Positions 1 through 12,650 of a stretch of DNA of 64,000 nucleotides are shown piece after piece; within the stretch, counting starts at the first letter, position 1, and every line of letters starts with the position of its first letter. The notes below the pieces were generated by a model that was not told the origin of the DNA, did not search any database, and saw nothing but the letters and a program-made list of their open reading frames with translations. The stretch spans positions 372,001 to 436,000 of the forward strand of contig NW_025317353.1 of assembly GCF_018873765.1 (NCBI RefSeq), written 5' to 3'. The position numbers and the translations under genes are program-made. Source of the DNA: Telopea speciosissima. Its lineage: Eukaryota > Streptophyta > Magnoliopsida > Proteales > Proteaceae.

Positions 1-223
1 TGGTGCTTTATGTATTCTCTCCCTCACTAAAACAACTGTTTATTATACTTGATGTGTGATATTGATGTTTATTTGCGAGTTGGTTGATGTAGGAGTTTTA
101 CAGATGATTTGTAATTATTTGTTTTTAATTTTTTGGTATTCTTTTTATTTCCTTCTCGACGTTTGGCACCTCATGACCGCTGCTCAAATTTTCTCTTATA
201 ATCCAGTACATAACTATGATATC

Positions 224-783
224 TGGTTTTGTTTCATGATCTTCATCCTTGTTTACTGCACTGCCATCTCTGGTGGGTAATCCATTTTTTTGTTGCTTTC
301 TCTGTTTTTTGTTGTTTACAATTTGATTATAAACAGTTGTGTGTGTTTGTGTTTACAGAAGGGCATATTAACCCAATAGTGACGTTTGGGCTTTTCTTAA
401 CCCCGTAAAGTGTCACTAATCCTTGGGTGCAATGTGTGGTGTAGGGCAGGTAAAGGCCTTCCAAAAGTCTTACTATGTGCAGTATGGTGATGGGGCGAAC
501 GAGATCACCAATGGTTACAGAAAAGGTATGGGTTTGGCAGCTCAAATTATTGGCATCTTTGTCCTTGTCTATTTCTCTTCTACTGATCCCAAGAGAAGTG
601 CCAAAGACTCCCATGTCCCTGTAAGTTCACCTGTTTTACTTGGAAAACAGAGTATTATTAGAAGCGATTTAGAAATCATTCTCAATTCTCTTGTTAACCC
701 ACATGGAAAACATACTAATTGAGAACTTTTGCTTTGGATTTACAGGTATTTGCACCACTTCCAATTGGGTTTGCAGTTTTGTT
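224..783 (+). pseudogene. PIP aquaporin pseudogene, copy 1 (truncated)
   Basis: Three exon-like blocks of a plasma-membrane intrinsic protein. Positions 224-280 encode the segment ending MIFILVYCTAISGG, next to a GT donor. Positions 359-620 follow a TTTACAG acceptor and cover the loop B region through [14 protein letters not shown]. Positions 746-783 encode PLPIGFAV. In the PIP family these map from TM2/loop B to the start of TM5, a water-channel subunit. Defects visible: the first NPA box reads NPI; about 29 nt around the RAVMYIVAE segment are missing compared with the copies at 21073 and 29896, which shifts the frame; and after PIGFAV the sequence no longer matches PIPs, so the second NPA half-helix is absent. 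The upstream intron resembles the one after the EFR3 exon at 29272-29424. No functional channel can be made. Confidence 0.85.
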
Positions 784-1560
784 CCCCCCCCCCCTTTGGT
801 GGGTGGGACAACCAGGTTTTTTGATCGCCTCCACAATTGAATTTCTTCCTTCTTCCTCTTTTCTCTTCTTTAGTCATTCCCTCGCAGTGCACATTCTAAT
901 TTGAGCTATTTCGAAGTGAAGATCGTAATCTAATCATTACACATTTCGTTATATATGTGAAACTTGATAGGGTTTTTACCTTTTAGAACCAATTCGAGAT
1001 TAAAATCCTTAGTTGGCCTGGCAAGATGTATGTAAAATTGTGCATGGTGATTATGCAGCTTACGTACACGAGTCATACGAAACTACAGTTGGCATGTATC
1101 TCTGATGTCTCCTCCTCTATATAAATATTTTCCATTGACCGTTTTTTGGTTGCTCCCTTCCAAATCAACTCTATTGTCTCTTCTCCCTCTCTTTCTTTGT
1201 TCATCAAAGCAATATAGAAAGGATCAGATTTTTGAAATATAGTTTTTAAAGGTGCCGAAAGGGCTGAAAAAAGATGAGAGTTCTTTATAGCCATTACTCT
1301 TTTCCAAAGCCAATGTGACCAAATTAAGGCTGGAGCTGTGTCCGTATAACAATGATTAACATCTATTTAGCTAAAATAATGAAGAAGCTTACTTCTGTTC
1401 ATGTGGTAAGCTACGGTGAATTTAACAATGTTTTAGGCTGGAGGTCATGGGTAAGAGATTCCTTGACAAAATGTGACATTTTAGAGAAACCAAGGGTGTA
1501 GACGGCTGCATCAAGTGCATCATTCTTTGGTTTCCCAACTTCCACTAATGATTCGGTGGA
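784..1560. repeat. Spacer of the PIP module, promoter-like
   Basis: Non-coding block repeated at about 21290-22050, 30380-31120 and, in part, 50205-50520. Around 1060-1210 it holds a CTATATAAATA box followed by a pyrimidine-rich tract. This stretch resembles the region upstream of the SFT2-like exon at about 43070-43230 (shared block CTACAG-TGGC-GTATCT followed by a GACCGTT block). I read it as a decayed SFT2-type promoter carried along with the PIP fragment. No open reading frame of note was seen. Confidence 0.55.
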
Positions 1561-2022
1561 CACCCTATCCCTAGGCAAGGATGGATTTTTTTTGGTAAAT
1601 AATTATATTACCGAACCCCAAGAGGGGGCAGGGAAGAGCGAACCAAAGAATCAATGTACAAGAAAGAGAAGAGGAAAAGAAAGAGAGGGGAGAGGAAGAA
1701 GAAAAGAGAAAAGAGAAGGGGGGGCGGTCTACCAGCCTACGCAGAGGAGGAGGACCGCAAAAGGGCAGAATCAAGGCCCCAGAAAGTCAAACACCCTATC
1801 CCTAGGCAAGGATGGATTTTTTTTGGTAAATAATTATATTACCGAACCCCAAGAGGGGGCAGGGAAGAGCGAACCAAAGAATCAATGTACAAGAAAGAGA
1901 AGAGGAAAAGAAAGAGAGGGGAGAGGAAGAAGAAAAGAGAAAAGAGAAGGGGGGGCGGTCTACCAGCCTACGCAGAGGAGGAGGACCGCAAAAGGGCAGA
2001 ATCAAGGCCCCAGAAAGTCAAA
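1561..2022. repeat. Perfect 231-bp tandem duplication at the LINE 3' junction
   Basis: Positions 1561-1791 and 1792-2022 appear base-for-base identical, with a 231-bp period. Each unit begins with host flank (CACCCTATCCCTAGGCAAGG), then the T-run that is the poly(A) tail of the minus-strand LINE, then LINE 3' sequence. Because the unit spans the insertion junction, the duplication happened after LINE insertion. Complete identity in an otherwise decayed element implies a very recent event or an assembly duplication. Confidence 0.9.
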
Positions 2023-3761
2023 ATGTGCCTATTTCTATGGCTGTCCTGGCAGTGCCTCTGGCAGATACTATTGAGCTTGATGAACACATCAAAGGGGATG
2101 GCTTTCCAAATCACATCAAACGATCTAGAGTTGGAAGTCCATCTCTTGAGGTTCCTTTGCATCCAAATATGATAAATAGGGGCGTTAAAGACTAGCTTCC
2201 CAGTTGTGTCACATATGGAGTTCCCAGAAAAGGAGTTAATCGACCATTGCCATTCGCGATCAAAGCTTCTGATCCTTCTGCTACGTGGCCAGATGGAGGA
2301 TGAGGCCTTATGCCAAATGGTGGAGGTAAAGGTGCAGTCAAAGAAGAGATGGGGGATATCTTCACGGCCTATCCAGCAAAGGTTGCAAGAGGGGGGAGCT
2401 GGGATATTGTGGTGAATCAAGAAGGCTTGGGTGGGCAAGCAAAGTCTTACTGTCTTAGGGCTCTCTAAACAGTTAGGCTGTGACTGGGGATGTGGCCTTT
2501 AAATCAGATTAACTTATGCCAGGGGACAGAGGGGCACGGGTCCCTAGAAAGGTTCCAGGCAGAGGAGGAAGAGAAGGTGCCGTTAGGGGAGGGGAGCTAG
2601 GTGACCTTATCCGCTAGATTGGGGGGATATTGAGGCAGCGGGGGAGGGTAGCCCATATAAGAGTGGAGATGGCAGGGTTGAGGGAAGGATTAGGGGACCA
2701 AGAGCCAGAGGAAATGAGGGAGGAGACAGTGGCAGCCTTGGGGAGGCCAGAGGGCCCAGCAAATTATAGAGGATTCCTAAAGAGTGCTAAGGATCCAACC
2801 AGAGAGAGGTGGAGGAGCCATCAGAAATGGAAGAGGAGATACTGCGGAGGGCCAGAGGACGGAGGGAGAGGATCTTGCGCCAAATCCAAGAGGAATTGGC
2901 ATGGATAGGAACAGTCTAGATGGAGTCCGATTTAAGAAGGTGAGAGTGGACCCAAGAAACCTAAATAGAATCCTGGCGAGAAGAGATTCTCCAGATGAGT
3001 TTAAGAATGCCTACTCTGTTGGAGTCGTGGATATGTCGGATGCTTAGGCCACCCTCAGATTTAGAGAGGCAGATGGATTTCCAACTAACAGGGCGGAGAC
3101 ATCTCGAAGTGTCGTAACACTTCCAAAGGAAGGCGCAAAAGAGGAGCTCCTTGGACTGGATGGTGGAATTAGGGATATAGAAGATACCAGTCCAGTAGAT
3201 GTAGGCTGCTTGGAGAACCGAACGGATACGTTCAAGTCTACCAGCATAAGACAGGAGCTTGCCTTGCTAGAGCTGGAGACACTTCCAGATGTTGTTAAGC
3301 ATGGGAGTGTAGTGATGGGTAGAGAACCTGGTCGGGATCCGGGGGAGACCAAGGTAGGTGACAGGAAGAGTCCCTGAGGAGAATCCTGTCAAGAGGCGGA
3401 GGGCTTCTTTTGAGGAGTCCAAGATACCAGAGAGAAAAAATTTGGATTTAAGGAGGTTAACCCTAAGGCCAGAGAGAGACTCAAATAGATGAAGGGAGTC
3501 CATGATGGCAGAGATGGAGGAGTGGGAAGCTTTAGAGAAGGTCATCATGTCATCAGCAAAGGCCAGATGGGAGCGGTTGATCTGCTTGCATTTAGGAAGG
3601 AGGGAGATGAGATGGAGGTTGGTTTTGGTTTGGAGGCTCCTGGATAGGACTTCCAGGGCAAAGGAGAAGAGGAAAGGGGAAAGGGGGCAATCCTGGCGAA
3701 TTTCAGCTTTGGAGCGGAAAAAGCCAGCAGTGGAGCCATTAACCAAGACTGAGAAGGAAGG
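1583..3761 (-). mobile_element. LINE 1, 3' part: end of reverse transcriptase and zf-RVT tail
   Basis: Minus-strand non-LTR retrotransposon, separated from its 5' part (12651 onward) by the LTR element at 3762-12650. Reading leftward, 3761-3267 encodes reverse transcriptase with SFSVLVNGSTAGFFRS, the CPLSPFLFSFALEVLSR segment and the catalytic FADDMMTFSKA box. Positions 2438-1968 encode a zinc-binding zf-RVT domain (CNLCWIGREDIPHLFFDC) and a C-terminal tail. The 3' end is the T-run at 1586-1593 (poly(A) on the minus strand). Region 2440-3050 is purine-rich and its reading frame is badly broken. These domains belong to the plant L1-like ORF2 polyprotein. The element is inactive. Confidence 0.85.
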
Positions 3762-5730
3762 TGTCACACCCCGGCCCGGTTATTAAGGGCCAAGTGTGGC
3801 GGGATGTCTCTGACATCCAACTAATCCCAAGGATCACAAGTGCAGCACTTATTCACAATCATTGCTCACGATCGAATCGTCAGGCGCTGAAACAATTTAA
3901 TTAATAGAGATAACATCATTAGTAAGAGAAGTCTAAATGATATTTCATTTATATAAATGATAAGGCTTGTGATACAACTATACGGTTCTCAAAGGTAGCA
4001 CAGAGCAAAAGTATACAAAAACTATTCTATAAATATATAAAGCATTTATAAAGCATAAAAGAGTGGGGAGGTAGCCGAGGACTATCGTGCCAAGATCGTG
4101 GAGGTCGCCCAATCATCACGTGCGCACGAAGTATCGTGCACTTCAAACTCAGCCGCAAATCCAACATTAGAAGTAACTAAATCACCGAAAAATAAGGATA
4201 TCCACAGGGTGAGCTCTCAACCGAGCCCGAAGGGGGTACAAGCATACAAACACAATAAATCCATGATACGTGTGCTAAACTAACATGTTCCTAGCACGGA
4301 TACTAAGTCTCATGGGGTATAAGGACTACTACTAGTGGTAGATACTAACCTCGGTCCCTGAACTAACCCTTCGGTCACCCGAGCGAAACCATTCTACAAC
4401 GGTGAGGACCCGCCGGTTCGGAACTAACACATCGGACCCCGACTGCAGACCCCAAATGACCAACCCCGCCTGTTTATTCCCACAATGCGGAAATAGGGAC
4501 CCGCTAACACGGGACGGAAGATGGCATCCTGGAACTAACACATCGGTCTCGCCACGGGTTGTCAACACCTTTCCCCCTATTGGTAAGGGGCGCAAGATTG
4601 GGTAATGAATATCATCCTAGCCCAGTGCAGTCTAAACATGATGAGGCAAGCATGATCCGAGTTATAAATTACCGAATTCCATCATCATAAATTCACATCA
4701 TATAAATAATCAATGCAAATGCAATGCAAGATGTCTACAAGCAACCTATTTCACATGCGATCTAATGCATTAAATAAAAGCTAGAAAACTACATACTCCA
4801 GGTATAGAGGTAATGATGCACGAGTATGGCATTCAAAGATAAAGTTGAAATTAATGTGATAAACACGCAAGAAATTAAGGTCGAATCCCCCTTACCCGTA
4901 TTGGAGTCTAGTTCAACTAGGGAGTTCTCCAATAGATCAGAAAGCACATAAAGACAGCAGAGAAATAGACCTAAATATCATGACAAAACAGTGTTTATGA
5001 GGTCCATGAAGTGTCAGTGGCAAACCCCAACATAACAGAGCATCAAAGGCATCAAAAATGACCAGCCGGATGCAAACTCCAAAGGAGCCGGTCGACCTCC
5101 TCCTGGGCCTCGCAACTTCATCCGGGAGTATGTCCGATTTGGGGTTTTTCCTATTTTTGGGCAGATCCTTACATGCAAGGGTAAATCTTGGTGTTTTAAC
5201 ACCATATTAAGGTGGGTCTACCTACATAGGGGTTCAATTTCATAAACAACTTCCTAATTTTGATAATTTCAAGAATTAAACCTAATTAACTAGATTAGGG
5301 TTTATGAAATACTATTAAAAACAGTAATACAGCCTGCAGACTTGATGAATTACTGAATTTCAGGTCTCATAGGGACAGAAATTATTCCCAATTAGTCCAA
5401 ACATGCTCAATCTCTAAATCCCATGCTTGGTCTTCAAGCTTTAATGGTAGAATTTCCTAATAGATGAACTAGAGATGGAGAAGAAGTGAAATAAAGAGGG
5501 AGACAGCAAGTATTCAAGGCTTACCTTAATATAGGAGCAGGAAACAAGGTACAGCAGCCTTCTAATGGAGTCTCTAAGTTCAATTTCAGAAGTAGAAGGT
5601 AGGTTGTAGGGTTCTTCTTCTTCTTTTCCTTTCTTCTCTATTTTTCCTTCTTGCTTTCTGGTTCTTCCAAGAGAGAATTCGTTTCTCTCAGCCCCTTTAG
5701 TTTGTTGTGATTGTAATAGTAAAGAGAAGG

Positions 5731-5774
<44 letters not shown>

Positions 5775-6475
5775 TAATGGCATTTAAGCACTAAAGGGCA
5801 TTTCAGTCTTTTTGACTGAAATTAGATTTAAATCAATTTCTATAACAGTTTATATATCTGAAATTTGTATTTAATACACTATTCTATCCATAATTCGATG
5901 CCGGGCGACATTAAAGGTCATCCAGTACGGGTAACTATCGGGGACAGCATTGCCCTCTTGGGAAGTGGGTCCCACATAGTCAATTTTACTAAGATACCTT
6001 TCTAACTCTATTTGGTCGACAAAACGTTATATAAATATATTTTAACTTATACTTATATTGAGTTTAATTAAGGGGAGGTCTGCAGCTGTCGTACCAGGAG
6101 ACCCGACAGGTAGCTTTGGTGCGGGGTCCCACAAGGTAAAAATTACTATTCTGCCCCTAATACACTAATTAATTAAAAATACAACATACATACATATAAA
6201 ATGGGATTCTTACCGGATTCGGCCCAAGACGAGAGAGGCTTCGCAGGCAAAGAACCCAAGATGCAAAGCTTATGTGTTGTCTTCCGCTGTAGACACCTCG
6301 GACTCATTTAAGGCCACGGTAGTTGGTCGATCGGAATGCCTTTACGATAGGTCTGAATTTCTTAATCAAGACGACCCACAAATTAGAGGCTAGTATGGGC
6401 AAAGTTGAACCGGAACTTGAAATCACACAGATTCCAAAAGTTCAAATTTATTATGAAATTTGACCGGGTTTCACA
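3762..6475 (-). mobile_element. LTR (3' LTR in element sense) of a LARD-like retrotransposon
   Basis: Starts TGTCACACCCCGGCCCGG and ends GACCGGGTTTCACA. It matches 9952-12650 along its whole length with many small differences. The 5-bp target duplication GAAGG lies at 3757-3761 and 12651-12655. The element is on the minus strand: a sequence complementary to initiator tRNA-Met (reverse complement of GGCTCGATACCA, about 9934-9945) sits beside the other LTR, and a purine-rich tract on the minus strand abuts this LTR at 6476-6490. The LTR contains an (AT)n microsatellite at about 5729-5772. It has no coding capacity. Confidence 0.88.
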
Positions 6476-9400
6476 TTCTCCCAACCTTATAAGAATTTCG
6501 TCCTCGAAATTGATGCACCTAGCAATCCGAACATTGAGGTTACTTCAACAAAGATCATGACTTATATCCTTAAGTCGCTTTCTGCTTTGGGTATCGCACA
6601 ATCTATAAGTCGATGGCTTTTGTTGACTTGTTTCGGGTCAGACAGTATTCTAAACCGACCAAAGACATTATCTTCTTTTCCAAAACTCTCATATTCTTTC
6701 CCTAAAATCACAAGAATATACAAGAGGAGGGGTCCTAAAGTATCTAAGGTTACTTGGGAATAATTCATTACAAGGCTCAGTCACCATATCGACAAAGTAC
6801 CTAAACCTAAAAATACAAGGAAAATATTATTATTATTATTATTATTGTCGTCATTATTTTTGTTCTTCTTATTCTTTAGTGTTCATTTCTGTTCTTCTTT
6901 TATCTAAATTCTATTATGTTCATTATATTTTCATATAATTCGATTATTAGATTTTATCAATATTTTTAAGGTTTAAGTCAGAGTGTATAGGTATGTATAA
7001 TTCTTGCTTATAGGGTTTTCCATTACGAAGATTTTCCCTTCCTCAGTTATGCAATACCTAACTCAATTATAGGATGAATTAGAATATCGATGGAATCCCT
7101 ATCGCTCACTCCCAATAACGGAGGGGACATTCGGGACCCATTACCCCACTCATACTTATTGTTGAGCAAAGTTTTGCCACATCCTTCAATTCCAACTTCT
7201 TTTTTTTTTTTGTTCAATTGTTCTTCGCTTTTATGCATTATGTTAAAAAGTGAAGGAATTAAAAATTTTAGGAAGAGCTTATTATTCTAATGCCTACAAA
7301 GTGTTTGATCGGCTGCCTAAACTAAAGCATTCCTAGGTCTTTTATTTTTGCTTACTTACCCTAGATACTCAATATATAACTCGTTATTGAGATGCAAAGG
7401 CGTAATGACAAGCTATCACGGCGAGTTCTAAAAAGAAACATTAGCATCATATAGTACTTTTATATATATTACAATTACATAACAACCAAATCATACACTA
7501 GATTCATTATTAATAATTATGATAACATAAGAATGCACATCTTGGTGTCATAATGTATTTAGTTTCTTTCTCTATTCACACTTACTACATTAATATATAT
7601 ACTTTTAATACATATATATATATATATACACATTTATATACAATATGCATGTTTAATCTTATTTTATTTTTTATATATTTCATTATTTTGATGTAATACA
7701 GTTCTATTTATTTATTTTATTTTTAAAACCATTCGGGTAGACGGATGCAAAGTCTAATCGGGGCGGATGCGCAGAAAATGAGCCGGATGCATCCGGAGTG
7801 GAGTCAGAGCTTAATAAGGAATTTGGGTGTCCCGGATTCGACCTAAACTGTCCGGATTCGCACACCAATCCAGCCAGATCGTCCGCTGTGCAAAACAGTT
7901 TTGTAAAACTCACTCAAAACACATCAAACTTCATTTCTTTCTCTTCACTAACACTTTCTAACTTCTCCTAAGGTTATTCTAGGGTTCTTATAACACTAAT
8001 AAGAGCTTAAATCATAAGATCTACTCCTCCACATCTAAAGTAAGTGTACATTTTTTTGTTCTTCTTCTCAAAACCTAACTATGGCTCAGCATATTTCCTA
8101 AATTTTAGGTAAGTATTTACTCATTTACTCCATTAACACGTATTTCTTTTATTCTTTATTAAACTTTATGCATTTCTTATATTTTCTTCCTTTCATCTTA
8201 GGTTTTGGCTAAGGTACATTGTTGATTCTTATCGATCATTGTGAATGTGTTAGGTCTTAATATTAGGTATTATTTTTGTTCATTTTAAACATAGTACAGT
8301 GTTATCATAAGATTACCTAGTTCTTAATATTTTCTTATTAAGTTCGTGCAAATGCTATATTAATGTACTATGTAATTACCTTATCTCCTTATACTACCTT
8401 ATTTTTTTTTTTGTGGTTGCATCTATTTATACTTATATTGGAATCTAAACAGATTTTATATATTCCAAATGTATTCCTACAAAATTAGTTTACCTAGACA
8501 TATTGATAAGCTTCCTACCTTAGTACCTAATAGATTTAACAATCTTACCTCAAATTTTGTTGTTGTCTCTAGACTTACCTAAATACTTTTCTTAAATTTG
8601 CAGCATTTACCAAAAATGACCGCAACTCAAGCGCCGCGGAGGGAGAGGTAGAGGCGCAACTACGGCCCAGCTGAATTCAACCCAAGGATCTTCCCGAAAG
8701 TGGAAGAAGAAATGAATATAGTCTTGTCGACCATATCCCATTCAAGGTTCGGGAAAGATTTGAGAAACTAGGGTAGTTATCCATGCTACAACAGGAGAGA
8801 CATTCTACCCTCGATTAGTGCGATTCTTTTTGAGCAATCAATCTTTTACGGTATGAAGGAAAAGAGTTCATCATCAACTCTTATGTGAAAGACATGCCCA
8901 TCTCTTTTCAAAGACAACCCGATTAGCTAATATTCAAGATATCTTATGAAGGGGAGTGGAGGTCACGCCCCAAGTCACGATGCATCCGAGTTCCGGGTCG
9001 ATGAAGAACAGGAATGGGTATATTCACTAATGGCAAGTTCTATGAGAGGATGAAATCGAGTTGGACTTACTTCCATCGGCCAAAATGTCTAACATCTAGA
9101 ATTTGTAGACACAATGTAGTCCAGAAGAGTGCTCACCGGACTGAGTATAGAAATCTGTTACTGGGGAGGCTACTCACCAAGGTATTTCCCGATTTGGTGT
9201 CCACCTATGAACGAGGAGGCTTTGGGGTGAAGTCTTCAAGATCAATCTGATTACCCGGTGAAGATGGGTATAGAACTTCAACCTTTTTCTCCGTGAGCTT
9301 GGTCATCCCGATCGCACCGACACGGCATGTGACTCACTAAGGCCGAGGATGCCACGAGAGAGGAGGACACATATAGAGCACGCAAAGATCCACTTCCTCC

Positions 9401-9951
9401 TCCTCGACACCCTTCACGGTCACGCTGGGTGTTTCTTCCCTCTGCCTGCGGCCTTCCTGCCAGATGGTACTCCCTGGGACGCTCTTTAGCCTGCCTGAGG
9501 GCTTAAAGAGATCCACGGCATAGGATTTGATGGCATACGGAAAGACTTCACCCACGTTAGTAGCGTGCTTCAGTAGTGAGACCGGCCAAGAGAGATCCTA
9601 GACCGTCAAGGCCATGTATGGGCTCACCACCACCACAAGAGTGATGACTTATGCATCCTGCCTAGCTTTTACTTTACTTTCCTCGATTGTTCTTTTGTTG
9701 AACTCAGACTTAAAGTCTATAAAAACTTGAACTATCAGATCAAGACTCAAACTTATTTATAAAGTTTTTAATTTTCTATTTAATATCTCTTGTGTTGTAC
9801 CATCAATTTTTTTTTACTTTAGTGTAGCTTTTAGTTGAAGCTTTTATTTATCCTAAGTAGACTCACCTTCGATGAATGAAGTCTAAGAGCAGCTGTACTT
9901 GGAACTTGATTGTAAATAGGAGTAGAGCACAAAGGCTCGATACCACTTAAA
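6476..9951 (-). mobile_element. Internal region of the LARD-like element, no gag-pol
   Basis: About 3.5 kb between the two LTRs. No retroviral-type gag, protease, integrase or reverse transcriptase motif was seen on either strand, so the element is non-autonomous: long LTRs with a non-coding core, as in LARDs. Most of it is AT-rich. The primer-binding site lies at the right edge (minus strand, TGGTATCGAGCC). A decayed reading frame antisense to the element lies at about 8613-9250 and is listed separately. Confidence 0.75.
8613..9250 (+). pseudogene. Decayed antisense ORF, plant transposon-protein-like
   Basis: On the plus strand, opposite to the inferred element direction, frame-shifted pieces read like the putative plant transposon protein domain often carried by plant LTR elements. 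They include VDHIPFKVRERFEKLG, then GETFYPRLVRFFLSNQSF, then a KEFIINSYVKDMPI segment, and at about 9090-9190 ICRHNVVQKSAHRTEYRN followed by LLTKVFPDL. The order and spacing fit that domain, but several stops and frameshifts break it. The identification is by eye from pattern memory and should be treated as tentative. Confidence 0.45.
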
Positions 9952-11896
9952 TGTCACACCCCGGCCCGGTTATTAAGGGCGAAGAGGCGGGATGTCTCGA
10001 CATCCAACCAATTCCTAAGGATCACAAGCGCACCACTTATTCACAATCATCTCATGAGATACGAATCGAGGCGCTGAAACAATTTAATTAATAGAGATAA
10101 CATCATTAGTAAGAGAAGTCTAAATGATATTTCATTTATATAAATGATAAGGCTTGTGATACAACTATACGGTTCTCAAAGGTAGCACAGAGCAAAAGTA
10201 TACAAAAACTATTCTATAAATATATAAAGCATTTATAAAGCATAAAAGAGTGCGGGAGGTAGCACGACTATCGTGCCAAGATCGAGGAGGTCGCCTAATC
10301 ATCACGTCGCACGAAGTATCGTGCACTTCAAACTCCAGCGCCGCAAATCCAACATTTAAGTAACTAAATCACTCGAAAAATAAGGATATCCACAGGGTGA
10401 GCTCAACCGAGCCCAGTAGGGGGGGTACAAGCATACAAACACAATAAATCCATGATGCACGCTTTAAACTAACATGTTCCTAAAGACAGATACTTAAGTC
10501 TCACGGGTATAAGTACTACTATTAGTGGTAGATGCTAACCTCGGTCCCGGAACTAACCCTCTGGTCACCCGAGCGAAACCATTCTACCACGGCGAGGACC
10601 CGCCTGGCCTGCAACTAACACATCGGACCCCGATGTGCACCCCAAACGACCAACCCCGCTCGCTTATTCCCACAAATGGGAAATAGGACCCGCTAACACG
10701 GGACAGTAAGATGGCATCCCGGAACTAACACATCGGTCCTCGCCACGGGTCATTCCAACACCTTTCCCTATCGTAAGGGGCGCAGATCGGGTAATGAATA
10801 TCATCCTAAATTCAAATAAAGCCTAAACACGATGAGGCAAGCATGATCCGAGTTATAAATTACCGAATTTCATCATCATAAATTCACATCATATAAATAA
10901 TCAATGCAAATGCAACGCAAGATGCCTTTCAGGCAACCTATTTCACACGCAATCTAATGCATTAAATAAAAGCTAGAAAACTACACGCCCGTATAGAGGT
11001 AATGATGCACGAGTATGGCATTCAGAGCATAAAGTTGAAATTAATGTGATAAACACGCAGAAATTAAGGTCGAATCCTTACCGTATTGAGTCTAGTTCAA
11101 CTAGGAGTTCTCCAATAGATCAAGAAAGCACACAAAGATAGCAGAGAAATAGACCTAAATATCACGACAAAACAGTGTTTATGAGGTCCACGGTGTCAGT
11201 GGCAAACCCCAACATAACAGAGCATCAAAGGCATCAAAATGACCAGCCGGATGCAACTCCAAAGGAGCCGGTCGACCTCCTCCGGCTCGCAACTCCATCC
11301 GGGAGTATGTCCGAATTGGGGTTTTTTCCTATTTTTGGGCAGATCCTTACATGCAAGGTAAATCTTGGTGTTTTAACACCATATTAAGGTGGGTCTACCT
11401 ACATGGGGTTCAATCATAAACAACTTCCTAATTTTGATAATTTCAAGAATTAAACCTAATTAACTAGATTAGGGTTTATGAAATACTATTAAAAGCAGAA
11501 TACAGCCGCAGACTTGATGAATTACTAAATTTCAGGTCTCATAGGGACAGAAATTATTCCCAATTAGTCCAAACATGCTCAATCTCTAAATCCCATGCTG
11601 GTCTTCAAGCTTTAATGGTAGAATTTCCTAATAGATGAACTAGAGATGGAGAAGAAGTGAAATAAAGAGGGAGACAGCAAGTATTCAAGGCTTACCTTAA
11701 TATAGGAGCAGGAAACAAGGTACAGCAGCCTTCTAATGGAGTCTCTAAGTTCAATTTCAGAAGTGAAGGTAGGTTGTAGGTTCTTCTTCTTCTTTTCCTT
11801 TCTTCTCTATTTTTCCTTCGTTTCTCGGTTCTTCCAAGAGAGAATTCGTTCTCTCAGCCCCTTTAGTTTGTTGTGATTGTAATAGTAAAGAGAAGG

Positions 11897-11946
<50 letters not shown>

Positions 11947-12650
11947 TAATGGCATTTAAGCACTAAAGGGCATTTCAGTCTTTTTGACTGAAATTAGATT
12001 TAAATCAATTTCTATAACAGTTTATATATCTGAAATTTGTATTTAATACACTATTCTATCCATAATTCGATGCCGGGCGACATTAAAGGTCATCCGAGTA
12101 CGGGTAACTATCGGAGACAGCATTGCCTATCGGGAAAGTGGGTCCCATATGGTCAATTTTACTAAGATACCTTTCTAACTCTATTCGTCGTACAAAACGT
12201 TATATAAATATATTTTAACTTATACTTATATTGAGTTTAATTAAGGGGGAGGTCCTGACACTGGCCCAAGCCGCAGACCGACACAGTAGCTCTCAAAGGG
12301 GTCCCAAAAGGTAAAAATTACTATTCTGCCCCTAATACACTAATTAATTAAAAATACAACATACATACATATAAAATGGGATTCTTACCGGGATTCGCCC
12401 AAGACAGAGAGAGGCTTCGCAGCCAAGAACCCAAAGATGCAAAGCTTATGTGTTGTCTTCCGCTGTACACCTCTGACTCATTTAAGGCCACGGTAGTTGG
12501 TCGATCGGAATGCCTTTACGATACAGTCTGAATTTCTTAATCAAGACGACCCACAAATTAGAGGCTAGTATGGGCAAAGTTGAACGTAACTTGAAATCAC
12601 ACAGTATTCCAAAAGTTCAAATTTATTATGAAATTTGACCGGGTTTCACA
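9952..12650 (-). mobile_element. LTR (5' LTR in element sense) of the LARD-like retrotransposon
   Basis: Second long terminal repeat, about 2.7 kb, TG...CA bounded and collinear with 3762-6475. Both copies contain the (AT)n run (here about 11899-11943). The two LTRs differ by many short indels and substitutions, so the insertion is not recent. The right target duplication GAAGG is at 12651-12655, directly followed by LINE coding sequence that resumes the codon interrupted at 3761. Confidence 0.88.

Noticed and set aside
1556..2074. 172-codon plus-strand ORF with an internal repeat
   Set aside because: It is the antisense of LINE 3' sequence, made long only because the 231-bp duplication is a multiple of three.
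5729..5772. ORF encoding an Ile-Tyr repeat near an AT microsatellite (also 11899-11943)
   Set aside because: Low-complexity (AT)n inside an LTR, not a gene.
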